The notes under the pieces: generated by a model
Told to the model about the DNA's origin: nothing
Seen by the model: only the letters and a program-made list of their open reading frames with translations
The model's database searches: none
Part shown: in pieces, positions 38,326 through 46,447 of the stretch
Position numbering within the stretch: position 1 is the stretch's first letter
Layout: every line of letters begins with the position of its first letter
Translations under genes and position numbers: made by a program
Assembly: GCA_023395595.1 (NCBI GenBank)
Contig: JAEWYO010000077.1
Location: 1 to 47,045 of the forward strand
DNA: 47,045 bases
Direction: 5' to 3'
Source: Bacillota bacterium
Lineage (GTDB): Bacteria > Bacillota > Clostridia > Christensenellales > CAG-138

Positions 38326-39083
38326 ACCCTCCGCATCGGTATACCCGCCTCATGCAGCGTCTGCTTGAGGTCTGGAATCTGCACCTCGCCAAAGTGGAAA
38401 ATCGAGGCGGCAAGCCCCGCGTCCACATTGGGAAGCGCGGTAAAGAGCGTCACAAAGTCCTGTATTCCACCCGCGCCGCCGGAAGCGATCACCGGAACGC
38501 TGACCAGTTCGCACACCGCCGAGAGCATCGGCAGATCAAACCCCTGCTTCACGCCGTCGGTGTCGATGGAGTTGAGCACGATCTCCCCCGCGCCCGCGTC
38601 CACGCCGCGCTTGATCCACTCCAGCGCGTCCAGCCCGGTGTCTTCGCGCCCGCCTTTGGCAAACACGCGAAACTGACCATCCACGCGCTTAACATCGACC
38701 GAGAGCACCACACATTGATCGCCATAACGCTTGGCCGCCTCGCCGATCAGCGCGGGATTCTTGATTGCGCCGCTGTTGACGCTGACCTTGTCCGCGCCGC
38801 ACTTGAGCACACGGTCAAAGTCGCCCAACGTGTTGATGCCGCCGCCGACCGTCAGCGGGATGAAGATCGTCTCTGCCACGCGCGTGAGGATGTCCGTAAA
38901 CAGCGCGCGCCCTTCCGCGCTGGCTGTGATGTCGTAAAACACCAGCTCGTCCGCGCCGTTGTCACTGTAGTATTGCCCGAGCTTCACGGGGTCGGACACG
39001 TCGTTGAGACCGAGGAAGTTCACTCCCTTGACCACACGCCCGTCCTTGACATCCAGACACGGAATAATCCGCTTTGTAATCAT
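38322..39083 (-). CDS. hisF: imidazole glycerol phosphate synthase, cyclase subunit
   Basis: This 253-residue TIM barrel forms imidazole-glycerol phosphate and AICAR from PRFAR and HisH-derived ammonia. The N-terminus RIIPCLDVKDGRVVKGVNF holds catalytic Asp11. The second acid is in LNSIDTDGVKQGFD, and phosphate loops include VGGGINT and ASGGAGG. Overlaps of four bases with hisA and hisIE indicate coupled translation. It releases AICAR, the substrate of the route that the terminal purO-like gene completes. Confidence 0.98.
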   Translation of the reverse strand: MITKRIIPCLDVKDGRVVKGVNFLGLNDVSDPVKLGQYYSDNGADELVFYDITASAEGRALFTDILTRVAETIFIPLTVGGGINTLGDFDRVLKCGADKVSVNSGAIKNPALIGEAAKRYGDQCVVLSVDVKRVDGQFRVFAKGGREDTGLDALEWIKRGVDAGAGEIVLNSIDTDGVKQGFDLPMLSAVCELVSVPVIASGGAGGIQDFVTLFTALPNVDAGLAASIFHFGEVQIPDLKQTLHEAGIPMRRV

Positions 39084-39796
39084 GCGTTAGCCTCCGTGAT
39101 CGCTTCCGCGATCTTGACCGCTCCCGTATAATATGCCTTGCCGACGATTGCGCCGTAGAGCCCGCTTTCCTTGAGCGCGCGGATATCCTCCAGCGAGCTC
39201 ACCCCGCCGGAAGCGATGAAGCGCATCTTGCTGCTCGCCATAAGCTCGGCATACAGCGCGCGGTTTGCGCCCGCCATCGCGCCATCGCGCGAGATATCGG
39301 TGCAGATCACGGTGGCGACTCCGATCTCCTCGAGGCTTTTGCAGTAGTCCATGCCGCTTAACCCCGTCGTCTCCGTCCAGCCCTTGACTGCGACCATCCC
39401 GTCTCGCAGATCGACCCCAACCGCGATGGAGGAGCCGTATTTTGCGACCATATCCGCGACAAAATGGATGTTGCCTGCCGCCGCAGTGCCGAGGATAACA
39501 CGGTTCACGCCCGCGTCGAGATAGCGCAGCACGGTCTCCTCGTCCCGAATGCCGCCGCCAAGCTCCACAGAGAGTCCGCTTGTGCGGATGATCTTTGCCG
39601 CGATGTCGTAGTTTGGCGTTCCGCCGCACCGCGCGCCCTCCAGATCTACCATGTGGAGCCATTCTGCGCCAGCCTCTCGGAACTCCTGCGCCAGCTTGGG
39701 CGGGTCTTCGCTGTAAACGGTCATCTTGGAGTAATCTCCCTTGTAGAGGCGAACCGCCTTTTTCTCGTATAAATCGATTGCCGGTAATATGATCAT
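39080..39796 (-). CDS. hisA: ProFAR isomerase
   Basis: This 238-residue TIM barrel opens the sugar of ProFAR to PRFAR. It has ILPAIDLYEKKAVRLYKGDY with catalytic Asp near residue 8, the phosphate loops ELGGGIRDE and ASGGVSS, and the second catalytic Asp in CTDISRDGAMAG. Its start is 30 bases after hisH and its end overlaps hisF by four bases. There is no sign of a PriA-type bifunctional enzyme (no trpF activity needed here). Confidence 0.97.
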   Translation of the reverse strand: MIILPAIDLYEKKAVRLYKGDYSKMTVYSEDPPKLAQEFREAGAEWLHMVDLEGARCGGTPNYDIAAKIIRTSGLSVELGGGIRDEETVLRYLDAGVNRVILGTAAAGNIHFVADMVAKYGSSIAVGVDLRDGMVAVKGWTETTGLSGMDYCKSLEEIGVATVICTDISRDGAMAGANRALYAELMASSKMRFIASGGVSSLEDIRALKESGLYGAIVGKAYYTGAVKIAEAITEANA

Positions 39797-39826
39797 CTAT
39801 CGTTCATTCCTAACTATCACTCTTTT

Positions 39827-40450
39827 TTACTGGGTTTCTGTTTGTTCAGAGAACGCGCGGAGGATGTTTAAGCCCACCGCGCCGCTCTTCTCCGGGTGAA
39901 ACTGGCAGCCGTACACGTTTCCGCGCGCAACAGCCGCGGTGAGCTCGGCGCCATATTCCGCCGTTGCGATGGTCGACTCTTTGCAGTTTGCCGCATAGAA
40001 GCTATGCACAAAATAGACGCAGTCGCCATCTTGAATCTTGCGAAACAACGGATGCACGGGCTGCGTGAGCTTCAGCGCGTTCCAGCCGATGTGCGGCACC
40101 TTCAAGTTTGCCGGAATCTGCGGGCGCATGTCGATCACGTCTCCCGCGATCAACCCCAATCCCTTGTGCTCACCATATTCAAAGCTGCGATCAAAAAGCA
40201 TCTGCATACCGAGGCAAATGCCGAGCAGCGGCTTGCCTGCGTTCGCCTGCTCGATTACGACCGTGTCCAGCCCCGTGGCGCGAAGCTTGTTCGCCGCGTC
40301 CTCAAACGCGCCGACACCGGGCAGAATGATCTTGTCCGCCCCGCGGAGGTCATCCGCGTTGCCGGTGACAATCGCGTCTGCGCCGATCATCGCGAGCGAG
40401 CTTTTCAGCGAAAAGAGGTTGCCCACGCCATAGTCCACAATTGCGATCAT
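39827..40450 (-). CDS. hisH: imidazole glycerol phosphate synthase, glutaminase subunit
   Basis: This 207-residue class I glutamine amidotransferase supplies ammonia to HisF. It begins IAIVDYGVGNLFSLKSS and has the nucleophile Cys in LLGICLGMQMLF, followed by the VPHIGWN oxyanion segment and the catalytic His/Glu in CQFHPEKSG. The ATG at 40450 begins one base after the hisB stop; longer readings of the frame are hisB shadows. Confidence 0.97.
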   Translation of the reverse strand: MIAIVDYGVGNLFSLKSSLAMIGADAIVTGNADDLRGADKIILPGVGAFEDAANKLRATGLDTVVIEQANAGKPLLGICLGMQMLFDRSFEYGEHKGLGLIAGDVIDMRPQIPANLKVPHIGWNALKLTQPVHPLFRKIQDGDCVYFVHSFYAANCKESTIATAEYGAELTAAVARGNVYGCQFHPEKSGAVGLNILRAFSEQTETQ

Positions 40451-40451
40451 A

Positions 40452-41039
40452 TCACAACACGCCTTTTGTTGAAGGGATTTCGTCTGCAAACGCAGGATCG
40501 ATTGCGACCGCCTGCTTGAGCGCGCGACCAAGGGCTTTGAACATCGCCTCCACAATATGGTGCGAGTTTTCGCCATCGAGTTGTTTGATGTGCAGCGTGA
40601 TTCCCGCCGCGCGCGTCAGCGCGGTGAAGAACTCCTGCACCAGTTCGGTGTCAAACGAGCCGATTTTCTGCGAGGGGATGTTCGCGCTGTAGCGCAGGCA
40701 GCTCCGGCCGGAGAGATCGATTGCGCAGAGCACGAGCGCCTCGTCCATCGGCAGCAGTTCGCTGCCATAGCGTACGATGCCGCGTTTATCGCCAAGCGCG
40801 CTTTTGAGCGCTTCGCCCAAAGCAATTGCGATATCCTCCACGCTGTGGTGGTCGTCCACATTGGTATCCCCCGCGCAAGTCAACGCGAGATCCATTCTCG
40901 CATGCCGCGCAAAGAGCGTGAGCATATGGTCGAGAAATCCAACGCCACTGTTGATCTCACTCTTCCCCGTTCCGTCGAGGTTGAGAGAGAGCGAAATGCC
41001 CGTCTCCGCCGTCTTTCGGTTACATGTTGCCGTTCTCAT
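40452..41039 (-). CDS. hisB: imidazoleglycerol-phosphate dehydratase
   Basis: This 195-residue single-domain enzyme dehydrates imidazole-glycerol phosphate with two Mn2+ ions. It has FLDHMLTLFARHARMDL, the metal-binding DDHHSVEDIAIALG and a second repeat with SHHIVEAMFKALGRAL. There is no phosphatase domain, which the PHP-family histidinol phosphatase in the same operon replaces. The start overlaps hisC by four bases. Confidence 0.97.
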   Translation of the reverse strand: MRTATCNRKTAETGISLSLNLDGTGKSEINSGVGFLDHMLTLFARHARMDLALTCAGDTNVDDHHSVEDIAIALGEALKSALGDKRGIVRYGSELLPMDEALVLCAIDLSGRSCLRYSANIPSQKIGSFDTELVQEFFTALTRAAGITLHIKQLDGENSHHIVEAMFKALGRALKQAVAIDPAFADEIPSTKGVL

Positions 41040-42112
41040 ATCGCGTTTGATCCTTTCTGTGTGAGGATGTCCTGTATGGCTGCAATCAGCGTCTGCATCT
41101 GCTCGCGCGTTCCGATCGAGATGCGGCAGAAGTCCTTGATGCGCGTCTTGGTGAAATGCCGCACCAGAACCCCGCGCGATTTGAGCGAGAGATAGAGTTC
41201 CTCTCCGCTGAGGCGGTCGCTCTTGGCAAACACGAAATTTGCCGAGGACGGAAGAACCGTGAAACCGAGCGATTGCAGCTGCTTCGTCGTCTCCTCTCGC
41301 ACGGTCATGATCACCCGCGCATTTTCGCGATAATACGCGTCGTCCTCGATTGCGGCAACGCCCGCCGCCTGCGTCATACGGTTCACATTATACGGATTGA
41401 TCGAATATTTCACCGTGTTCAGGTCACGTATCAACGTCTCGCATCCGATGCCGAAGCCCAACCGCGCGCCCGCCAGAGAGCGGCTCTTGGAAAACGTTTG
41501 AATCACAAGCAGATTGTCATATCGCTTCGTCAGCGGTACGCAGCTCTCCCCACCAAAGTCGATATACGCTTCGTCGATGATGACCACGCGCTCGGGATTC
41601 GCGCGGACGATTTCCTCGATCTGCCAAAGCGGCAGGCAGGTTCCCGTCGGCGCGTTGGGGTTTGCGATCAGGATGTGTTCGCGCAATCCCAGATAGTCGC
41701 GATAATCGATGGCAAACTCGCTCGTGAGCGGAATCTCGCGGCTTGGCACGTTGCAAAACTCCACATAGACAGGATAAAAACCGTAGCTGATATCCGCAAA
41801 CGCAATGGGGTTCTGCTCGTCTCCAAAGGCAAGAAACGCAAAATAAAGAATCTCGTCCGAGCCGTTGACCGGCAGTACATTTTGCACTTCTACGTCATAA
41901 AGCTTCGCTGCCGCTTGTTTGAGCAGCGTACACTCCGGGTCGGAATAAAGATTCAGCCGCCGCGCTTCCCGCTCGGCTGCCGCAACCACGCCGGGCGAGG
42001 GCGGAAACGGAGATTCGTTTGTGTTGAGTTTGACGTATTGCGTGTCGCGCGGCTGCTCGCCGGGGGTATAGGGAACCAAGCTCGCATATTTTGCGCTCAA
42101 AAACCGGCTCAT
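41036..42112 (-). CDS. hisC: histidinol-phosphate aminotransferase
   Basis: This 358-residue PLP enzyme of fold type I has LNTNESPFPPSP near the start, NPNAPTG, IDEAYIDFGG and the Schiff-base Lys in TFSKSRSLAGARLGFG. It transaminates imidazole-acetol phosphate. In several Firmicutes HisC also makes Phe and Tyr, and the aromatic operon in this window lacks an aminotransferase gene, so a double role is possible (inference). It overlaps hisD and hisB by four bases each. Confidence 0.96.
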   Translation of the reverse strand: MSRFLSAKYASLVPYTPGEQPRDTQYVKLNTNESPFPPSPGVVAAAEREARRLNLYSDPECTLLKQAAAKLYDVEVQNVLPVNGSDEILYFAFLAFGDEQNPIAFADISYGFYPVYVEFCNVPSREIPLTSEFAIDYRDYLGLREHILIANPNAPTGTCLPLWQIEEIVRANPERVVIIDEAYIDFGGESCVPLTKRYDNLLVIQTFSKSRSLAGARLGFGIGCETLIRDLNTVKYSINPYNVNRMTQAAGVAAIEDDAYYRENARVIMTVREETTKQLQSLGFTVLPSSANFVFAKSDRLSGEELYLSLKSRGVLVRHFTKTRIKDFCRISIGTREQMQTLIAAIQDILTQKGSNAI

Positions 42113-43389
42113 ACGTCGTCCTCCACGCCGCGAATCAACGCCGCGCGCGCATGCGCTTCCAGCCCTTCCGCGCGGGCAAACACCGCGATCTTGTCCGCGA
42201 GCTCGCCCAGCGCCGCCCGCGAAAAAAAGGTATATTGCGTCTTCTTCACAAAATCGTCCACGCCAAGCGGGCTGGAAAACCGTGCGGTTCCGCTGGTTGG
42301 CAGCGTGTGGTTCGGACCCGCGAGATAGTCACCCAGCGATTCCGGGCAATCGTTGCCGAGGAATACCGAGCCCGCGTTCTTCACATAGGCCAGATACCGC
42401 TCCGGCTCCTTGACGCAGAGTTCGAGATGCTCCGGCGCAAGCTCGTTTGACACGTCGATTGCGCAGAGCAGATCACTCGTTACGATAATCTTGCCGTTGG
42501 TTTCGATGGACGCGCGCGCAATCGCCTCACGCGGGAGCGAAACAAGCTGCCGCTCCACCTCTGCGCTGACTTTCTCTGCCAACACCATATTATCCGTAAT
42601 CAGCACCGCAGACGAAAGCGCGTCGTGCTCCGCTTGGCTCAGCAGATCCGCCGCAACAAACGCGGGGTTTGCTGTTTCGTCCGCAACGACGAGTATTTCG
42701 CTGGGTCCCGCAATCATATCGATGGCAACCCGCCCGAACACCTGCCGCTTTGCCTCCGCGACAAACGCGTTGCCGGGGCCGACGATCTTGTCCACCTTCG
42801 GTACGGTTTCGGTGCCGTAGGCAAGCGCGGCAATCGCCTGCGCCCCGCCCGCGAGAAACACACGATCCACACCCGCGAGCTTTGCCGCCGCGAGGATGGG
42901 CGCGGGAATCTTGCCGCTCTCGTTCGGCGGAGAGACCATCACTACAAGCGAGCAGCCCGCAAGCTTCGCCGGAATCGCGTTCATGAACACCGTGGAAGGA
43001 TAGCTCGCCGTGCCGCCGGGAATATAGAGCCCAACCTTCTCGATGGGCGTGATCTTTTGCCCCATGTATACGCCGTTCGGCCGCTCCAGACGGAATCCTT
43101 CGCGCAGCTGCATGCTGTGGAACGCGCGGATATTTTCCGCCGCGGTCTGCATCGCATCGAGCAGCCCGGTTGGAATCGAGAGCAGCGCGTCGTCCAGCTC
43201 CGCCTGCGAAACCTCCAATGTCGTCAGTTCCGCGCGGTCAAACTTCTTTGCGTAGGCAATCAGCGCACGATCTTTGTTTTGCGCAACGTCCGCGAGGATG
43301 CCGCGCACGATTTCCTCCACGCCGCTGTCCTCCAGCCGCCGCAAAAAAAGAGTGCTTTTGTCGATCTCGTTGTAATCTAATATCTTCAT
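42109..43389 (-). CDS. hisD: histidinol dehydrogenase
   Basis: This 426-residue Zn- and NAD-dependent enzyme makes histidine from histidinol in two oxidations. Signatures: GLYIPGGTASYPSTV, GVDRVFLAGGAQAIAA, KIVGPGNAFVAEAKR, the Zn ligands in LSQAEHD and the C-terminal GPNHTLPTSGTARF. The start follows GGTGGTGAG at the usual distance. A short hairpin separates it from hisG, and its stop overlaps hisC. Confidence 0.97.
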   Translation of the reverse strand: MKILDYNEIDKSTLFLRRLEDSGVEEIVRGILADVAQNKDRALIAYAKKFDRAELTTLEVSQAELDDALLSIPTGLLDAMQTAAENIRAFHSMQLREGFRLERPNGVYMGQKITPIEKVGLYIPGGTASYPSTVFMNAIPAKLAGCSLVVMVSPPNESGKIPAPILAAAKLAGVDRVFLAGGAQAIAALAYGTETVPKVDKIVGPGNAFVAEAKRQVFGRVAIDMIAGPSEILVVADETANPAFVAADLLSQAEHDALSSAVLITDNMVLAEKVSAEVERQLVSLPREAIARASIETNGKIIVTSDLLCAIDVSNELAPEHLELCVKEPERYLAYVKNAGSVFLGNDCPESLGDYLAGPNHTLPTSGTARFSSPLGVDDFVKKTQYTFFSRAALGELADKIAVFARAEGLEAHARAALIRGVEDDV

Positions 43390-43400
43390 GCTCTCACCAC

Positions 43401-43424
43401 CTGTTCCAGCCTGCGCCGGAACAG
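43401..43424 (-). promoter_or_regulatory. intercistronic hairpin between hisG and hisD
   Basis: CTGTTCC and GGAACAG are perfect arms, with GC pairs continuing inside around one mismatch. There is no T tract, so processing or ribosome spacing is more likely than termination. Confidence 0.45.
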
Positions 43425-43438
43425 CTCGTTATCCTTCA

Positions 43439-44071
43439 TCATGCTCTTACCGCTTCCTCAAGCTTTCGCCGAAGCGCTTCTATCTCTTCGCCTTTGAACT
43501 GGTAATGCGCCTTGTTCGCAATCAGCCGCGCGCTGATGGGCACGATCTCCTCGTGGACGCATAGACCGTTTTCCGCGAGGGTTTTACCCGTCTCCACGAT
43601 GTCCACGATCACGTCTGAAAGTCCCAATATAGGCGCGAGTTCGATGGAGCCGTTGAGGCGAATGACGTCGATCTCGCGGCTCTGCGCGGCATAGTGCCGC
43701 CGCGCGATGGCGGGAAACTTCGTCGCCACGCGCAGAATACCCGTGTGCGAATCCGCAAAATCCCGTGCGCCCGCCACGCACATCCGGCATTTCCCGATAG
43801 AAAGATCGAGCAGTTCATAGACATCCGGCGCGTACTCCAGCAGGATGTCCTTGCCCGCGACGCCGATGTCCGCCGCACCCCGCTCCACATAGATCGCCAC
43901 GTCGGACGGCTTCACCCAGAAATAGCGCACGCCCGCCTGCTCGTTTTCAAACGTGAGCTTGCGGTTTTCCTCCAATAGTTCCGGGCAATCATAACCCGCG
44001 CGCGCAAAGAGGGAATACGCTTTTTCGCCGAGCCGCCCTTTGGGCAGAGCGATGTTTATCATGCGCTTCAC
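43439..44071 (-). CDS. hisG: ATP phosphoribosyltransferase, short form
   Basis: This 210-residue catalytic subunit joins ATP and PRPP, the first histidine step. INIALPKGRLGEKA at the N-terminus, GAADIGVAGKDIL and the PRPP loop region EIVDIVETGKTL (here DVIVDIVETGKTLAENG) mark the family. The C-terminal regulatory domain of long HisG is absent, so it needs HisZ, which the preceding gene encodes. The start GTG overlaps the hisZ stop as GTGA and follows GGAGG by seven bases. Confidence 0.97.
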   Translation of the reverse strand: MKRMINIALPKGRLGEKAYSLFARAGYDCPELLEENRKLTFENEQAGVRYFWVKPSDVAIYVERGAADIGVAGKDILLEYAPDVYELLDLSIGKCRMCVAGARDFADSHTGILRVATKFPAIARRHYAAQSREIDVIRLNGSIELAPILGLSDVIVDIVETGKTLAENGLCVHEEIVPISARLIANKAHYQFKGEEIEALRRKLEEAVRA

Positions 44072-45165
44072 GTGTTTGCCTCCTTCGTGAGCCGGATGAC
44101 CTCGCGGCAGTTGGGGCAGGGTTCTTCTTCCCGCTGGACGCGGTAGCTGATGCCCCGCGCGCGCAGTTCTTCCGTCGCGCGGACAATATCCAGCGGATCG
44201 GTCGCCGCGTCATAGAGCACGAGCGCTTCCGTCTCATAGGTTGGCTTTGCTTCCATGTACCGTTCCAGCTGATCCAGATAGACCGCAAAGCCGATCGCTT
44301 CGCCGTGCTTGCCCATCCGCGAGAGCAGGTTGTCATATCGCCCGCCCGCGAGAACACCGGATGGAATCCCCTCCACAAAGCCGCGAAACACGAGCCCGTT
44401 GTAGTAGTCCATATCGTTGACCACCGAGAAATCGAGGTTCACGTTCTTGACGCCGTATGCCGCGAGCATGTCCCGCATGCGTCCCAGCCCTGCGAGGGCT
44501 TCGCGGCTTGCCTGCGGCAAATCCAGCGATTCCACGCGCGCGAGGGTTTCGGTGAGCGGACCACAGGCGGAGACTAGATCGAGCAGGTTTTGCTGCGTGT
44601 GTCTGGAAACGTCCAACTCCTCGCAGGCGGCGATCAGTCCGTGCGGATTCTTTTCACCAACGAGAGAGAGCAGCCTTGCGCAGTCCGTATCGCCAATCGG
44701 TTCCTCCGCCAGCACGCCGGAGAGCACGCCGACATCGGACACATCCAGCACATAGCGCGCGCTGATCTTGCCCAGGCTCCGCGCCGCGAGCATCAGCACT
44801 TCACCCGCCGCATAGTCGTCTACACGACCGATGCACTCCAGCCCGGTCTGCATGATCTCGCGAAAGCCGTATGCGTTTCGCGGTACGCGATAGACGGTCT
44901 CGGTGTAGCAGAGCTTCTGTGCGCGCCCGTCGTCCTTCGCGTTCTTGATGATCGAGAGCGTCACGTCCGGCTTAAGTGCCTTGAGCTTGCCGTTTGTATC
45001 GCTGAAAGACAGCACCTGTTCGCTCGCGAGAAACTTTTTGTTGCGCATATAGAGGTCGTAGTCTTCAAATTTTCCGACCTTGTACGGGCGATAGCCGCAG
45101 CTCAAGTATAACTCCCGCAGTTCATACTGAATGCGCTCTTGCGTGGTCAGCGTTTCGGGCCTCAT
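44068..45165 (-). CDS. hisZ: ATP phosphoribosyltransferase regulatory subunit
   Basis: This 365-residue histidyl-tRNA-synthetase-like protein is the regulatory partner of short HisG and carries histidine feedback. It shows class II synthetase remnants: LKPDVTLSIIKN (motif 2 region), YTETVYRVPRN, DYYNGLVFRGF and SGVLAGGRYDNL. It has no anticodon-binding domain of normal form; the C-terminus ends with a Cys pair (CPNC) unlike most HisZ. The start ATG overlaps the yerC stop as ATGA; a longer frame upstream is the yerC shadow. Confidence 0.94.
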   Translation of the reverse strand: MRPETLTTQERIQYELRELYLSCGYRPYKVGKFEDYDLYMRNKKFLASEQVLSFSDTNGKLKALKPDVTLSIIKNAKDDGRAQKLCYTETVYRVPRNAYGFREIMQTGLECIGRVDDYAAGEVLMLAARSLGKISARYVLDVSDVGVLSGVLAEEPIGDTDCARLLSLVGEKNPHGLIAACEELDVSRHTQQNLLDLVSACGPLTETLARVESLDLPQASREALAGLGRMRDMLAAYGVKNVNLDFSVVNDMDYYNGLVFRGFVEGIPSGVLAGGRYDNLLSRMGKHGEAIGFAVYLDQLERYMEAKPTYETEALVLYDAATDPLDIVRATEELRARGISYRVQREEEPCPNCREVIRLTKEANT

Positions 45166-45461
45166 TCGCTCTGCTCCTTGCCCTTCATGCGGTCGAGCAC
45201 CAGCCGATAGCCGCCCGCGCCGTAGTGCAGACAACGCTTCACGCGACCGATGGTCGCGGTGCTCACGCCGGTTTTCTCAATCGCGCTCTGATAAGTATCC
45301 CCTGCGTCCAGCGCTTTTGCGATTTCAAGGCGCTGCCCCAGATCGCGAATCTCCTGAATCGTGCAGAGATCCTCAAAATATCGATAGCACTCCTCCACGT
45401 TTTCCAGCAGCAGCACGGAGGAAAAAAGCGCGTCGGTCTGTTTGTTTCTCGGTAAACCCAT
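45162..45461 (-). CDS. YerC/TrpR-like regulator heading the histidine operon
   Basis: This 99-residue all-helical protein of the TrpR superfamily (YerC/YecD type) has IRDLGQRLEIAKALDAG followed by the helix-turn-helix QSAIEKTGVSTATIGRVKRCL. TrpR relatives bind an amino-acid corepressor and a palindromic operator. Its position as first gene, with coupled translation to hisZ, fits a histidine-responsive autoregulator (HisR-like, predicted from comparative genomics in Firmicutes). An imperfect palindrome overlaps its promoter. It encodes no enzyme domain. Confidence 0.9.
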   Translation of the reverse strand: MGLPRNKQTDALFSSVLLLENVEECYRYFEDLCTIQEIRDLGQRLEIAKALDAGDTYQSAIEKTGVSTATIGRVKRCLHYGAGGYRLVLDRMKGKEQSE

Positions 45462-45540
45462 AGTGGCACTTCCTCATCAGTTTCGTTTTGTTTGCGCGGC
45501 GCGGCGGTTCGCTCTCCCGCTTTGCCTGTTTGTCTTTTGC

Positions 45541-45566
45541 ATTTTATCACTTCATTGCGCTAAAGT
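45541..45566 (-). promoter_or_regulatory. his operon promoter with candidate operator
   Basis: The -10-like TAAAAT (45541-45546, minus strand) abuts an imperfect palindrome, ACTT..AAGT with matching inner bases (45549-45566). The palindrome would cover the spacer and -35 area, and the -35 box itself is weak. A TrpR-type repressor there would block polymerase. Confidence 0.45.
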
Positions 45567-45569
45567 ACA

Positions 45570-45850
45570 GAATTATTTTCGCGCACTTCCGTCTTTTTTC
45601 TTCTCCGGCGCCGGCAACCGTGCGCGTTCTTCCTGCTTTCGAGTGCAAAAACACCGGAGCTCTCGCGGTTTTTCTTGCGTACCGGCAGAAAATATACGAT
45701 AATACACAGTTAGAGGGCTTGCTCTCCTGCCGTGAATTCCGGTGGGATTTTCGCCTTTGCCTGACAAAAAACGTGTAACGACCGCGTAGAGGAGTGTTCC
45801 TTCTTTCATTTGCGTCGGCATTGGCTTTGGAGGTTCCGGCTCGATTTCGG
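45570..45850. other. unassigned stretch upstream of the his operon
   Basis: About 280 bases lie between the his promoter and the terminator at 45855. The minus strand is open in one frame for more than 80 codons from an ATG near 45817, but it has no convincing ribosome binding site, runs through the his promoter and gives a low-complexity basic protein. I find no clear hairpin terminator, tRNA or known RNA in it. It may be a dispersed non-coding element or a gene remnant. Confidence 0.4.
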
Positions 45851-45854
45851 CAGC

Positions 45855-45886
45855 AAAAAAGCGGGGTGGTACGACCCCGCTTTTTT
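45855..45886. terminator. bidirectional terminator after ridA
   Basis: AAAAAAGCGGGG and CCCCGCTTTTTT are exact reverse complements around the loop TGGTACGA. On the minus strand it ends ridA 31 bases after its stop. Confidence 0.92.
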
Positions 45887-45916
45887 CGCGCACCGGCACA
45901 AACCGGAACGATTCTG

Positions 45917-46288
45917 TTACACCTCCGCGATGGCTTCCACTTCGCAGAGCACGTTTTTCGGCAATGTCTTCACCGCGACGCAGGAACGCGCGGGCTTGCC
46001 GGTCATATATTTGCCGTAGACCGCGTTGAACGCCGCAAAGTCGTCCATGCTGGCGAGGAAGCACGTCGCCTTCACCACGCGGCTATAGTCGCTGCCCGCC
46101 GCAGACAGCACCGCGCCAAGGTTTTTGAGCACCTGCTCTGCCTGCGCGGTCACATCTGCGCCGACGATTTCCCCGCTCGCGGGGTCAACCGGAATCTGTC
46201 CGGAGGTAAACACAAAGCCGCCGCTGACCATCGCCTGCGAATACGGGCCAATCGCCGCCGGGGCTTTTTCTGTATGAATCGTTTTCAT
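45917..46288 (-). CDS. ridA: RidA-family 2-iminobutanoate/2-iminopropanoate deaminase
   Basis: This 123-residue protein of the RidA/YjgF family has GPYSQAMVSGGFVFTSGQIP near the start, and the catalytic Arg in PARSCVAVKTLP followed by VEAIA. RidA hydrolyses reactive enamine/imine by-products of PLP enzymes such as serine/threonine dehydratase and forms trimers. The start ATG at 46288 follows AAGGAG. It has its own strong promoter and terminator, so its placement beside the his operon is probably incidental. Confidence 0.95.
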   Translation of the reverse strand: MKTIHTEKAPAAIGPYSQAMVSGGFVFTSGQIPVDPASGEIVGADVTAQAEQVLKNLGAVLSAAGSDYSRVVKATCFLASMDDFAAFNAVYGKYMTGKPARSCVAVKTLPKNVLCEVEAIAEV

Positions 46289-46327
46289 CCGTTGTCTTCT
46301 CCTTTTTCGTATTGGTCTTTCCCCTCT

Positions 46328-46355
46328 ATTATAAAACACGCTTGGGTTGCGTCAA
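46328..46355 (-). promoter_or_regulatory. ridA promoter
   Basis: Minus strand: TTGACG (46350-46355), a 16-base spacer and a perfect TATAAT (46328-46333), divergent from the LUD gene promoter. Confidence 0.8.
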
Positions 46356-46406
46356 CCGTTCGCTCAAAATTGCGCGCGATTTTTTCGCAGCAGATTCCGT
46401 TGTGTG

Positions 46407-46415
46407 TGGTATAAT
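46407..46415 (+). promoter_or_regulatory. extended -10 promoter of the LUD-domain gene
   Basis: TG-G-TATAAT is an extended -10 element with a perfect hexamer. No good -35 box is visible. It sits in a 13-base palindrome, TGGTATAATACCA, which could itself bind a regulator. Confidence 0.6.
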
Positions 46416-46447
46416 ACCAACAAATTTGGTTCTGAGGAGACGCAGGC

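Noticed and set aside
45855..45886. GGGGTGGTAC on the plus strand resembles the T-box core (GGGTGGNACCGCG).
   Set aside because: The match stops after GGTAC, the G run pairs inside a simple bidirectional terminator, no stem I or specifier features lie upstream, and no plus-strand gene follows for over 500 bases.
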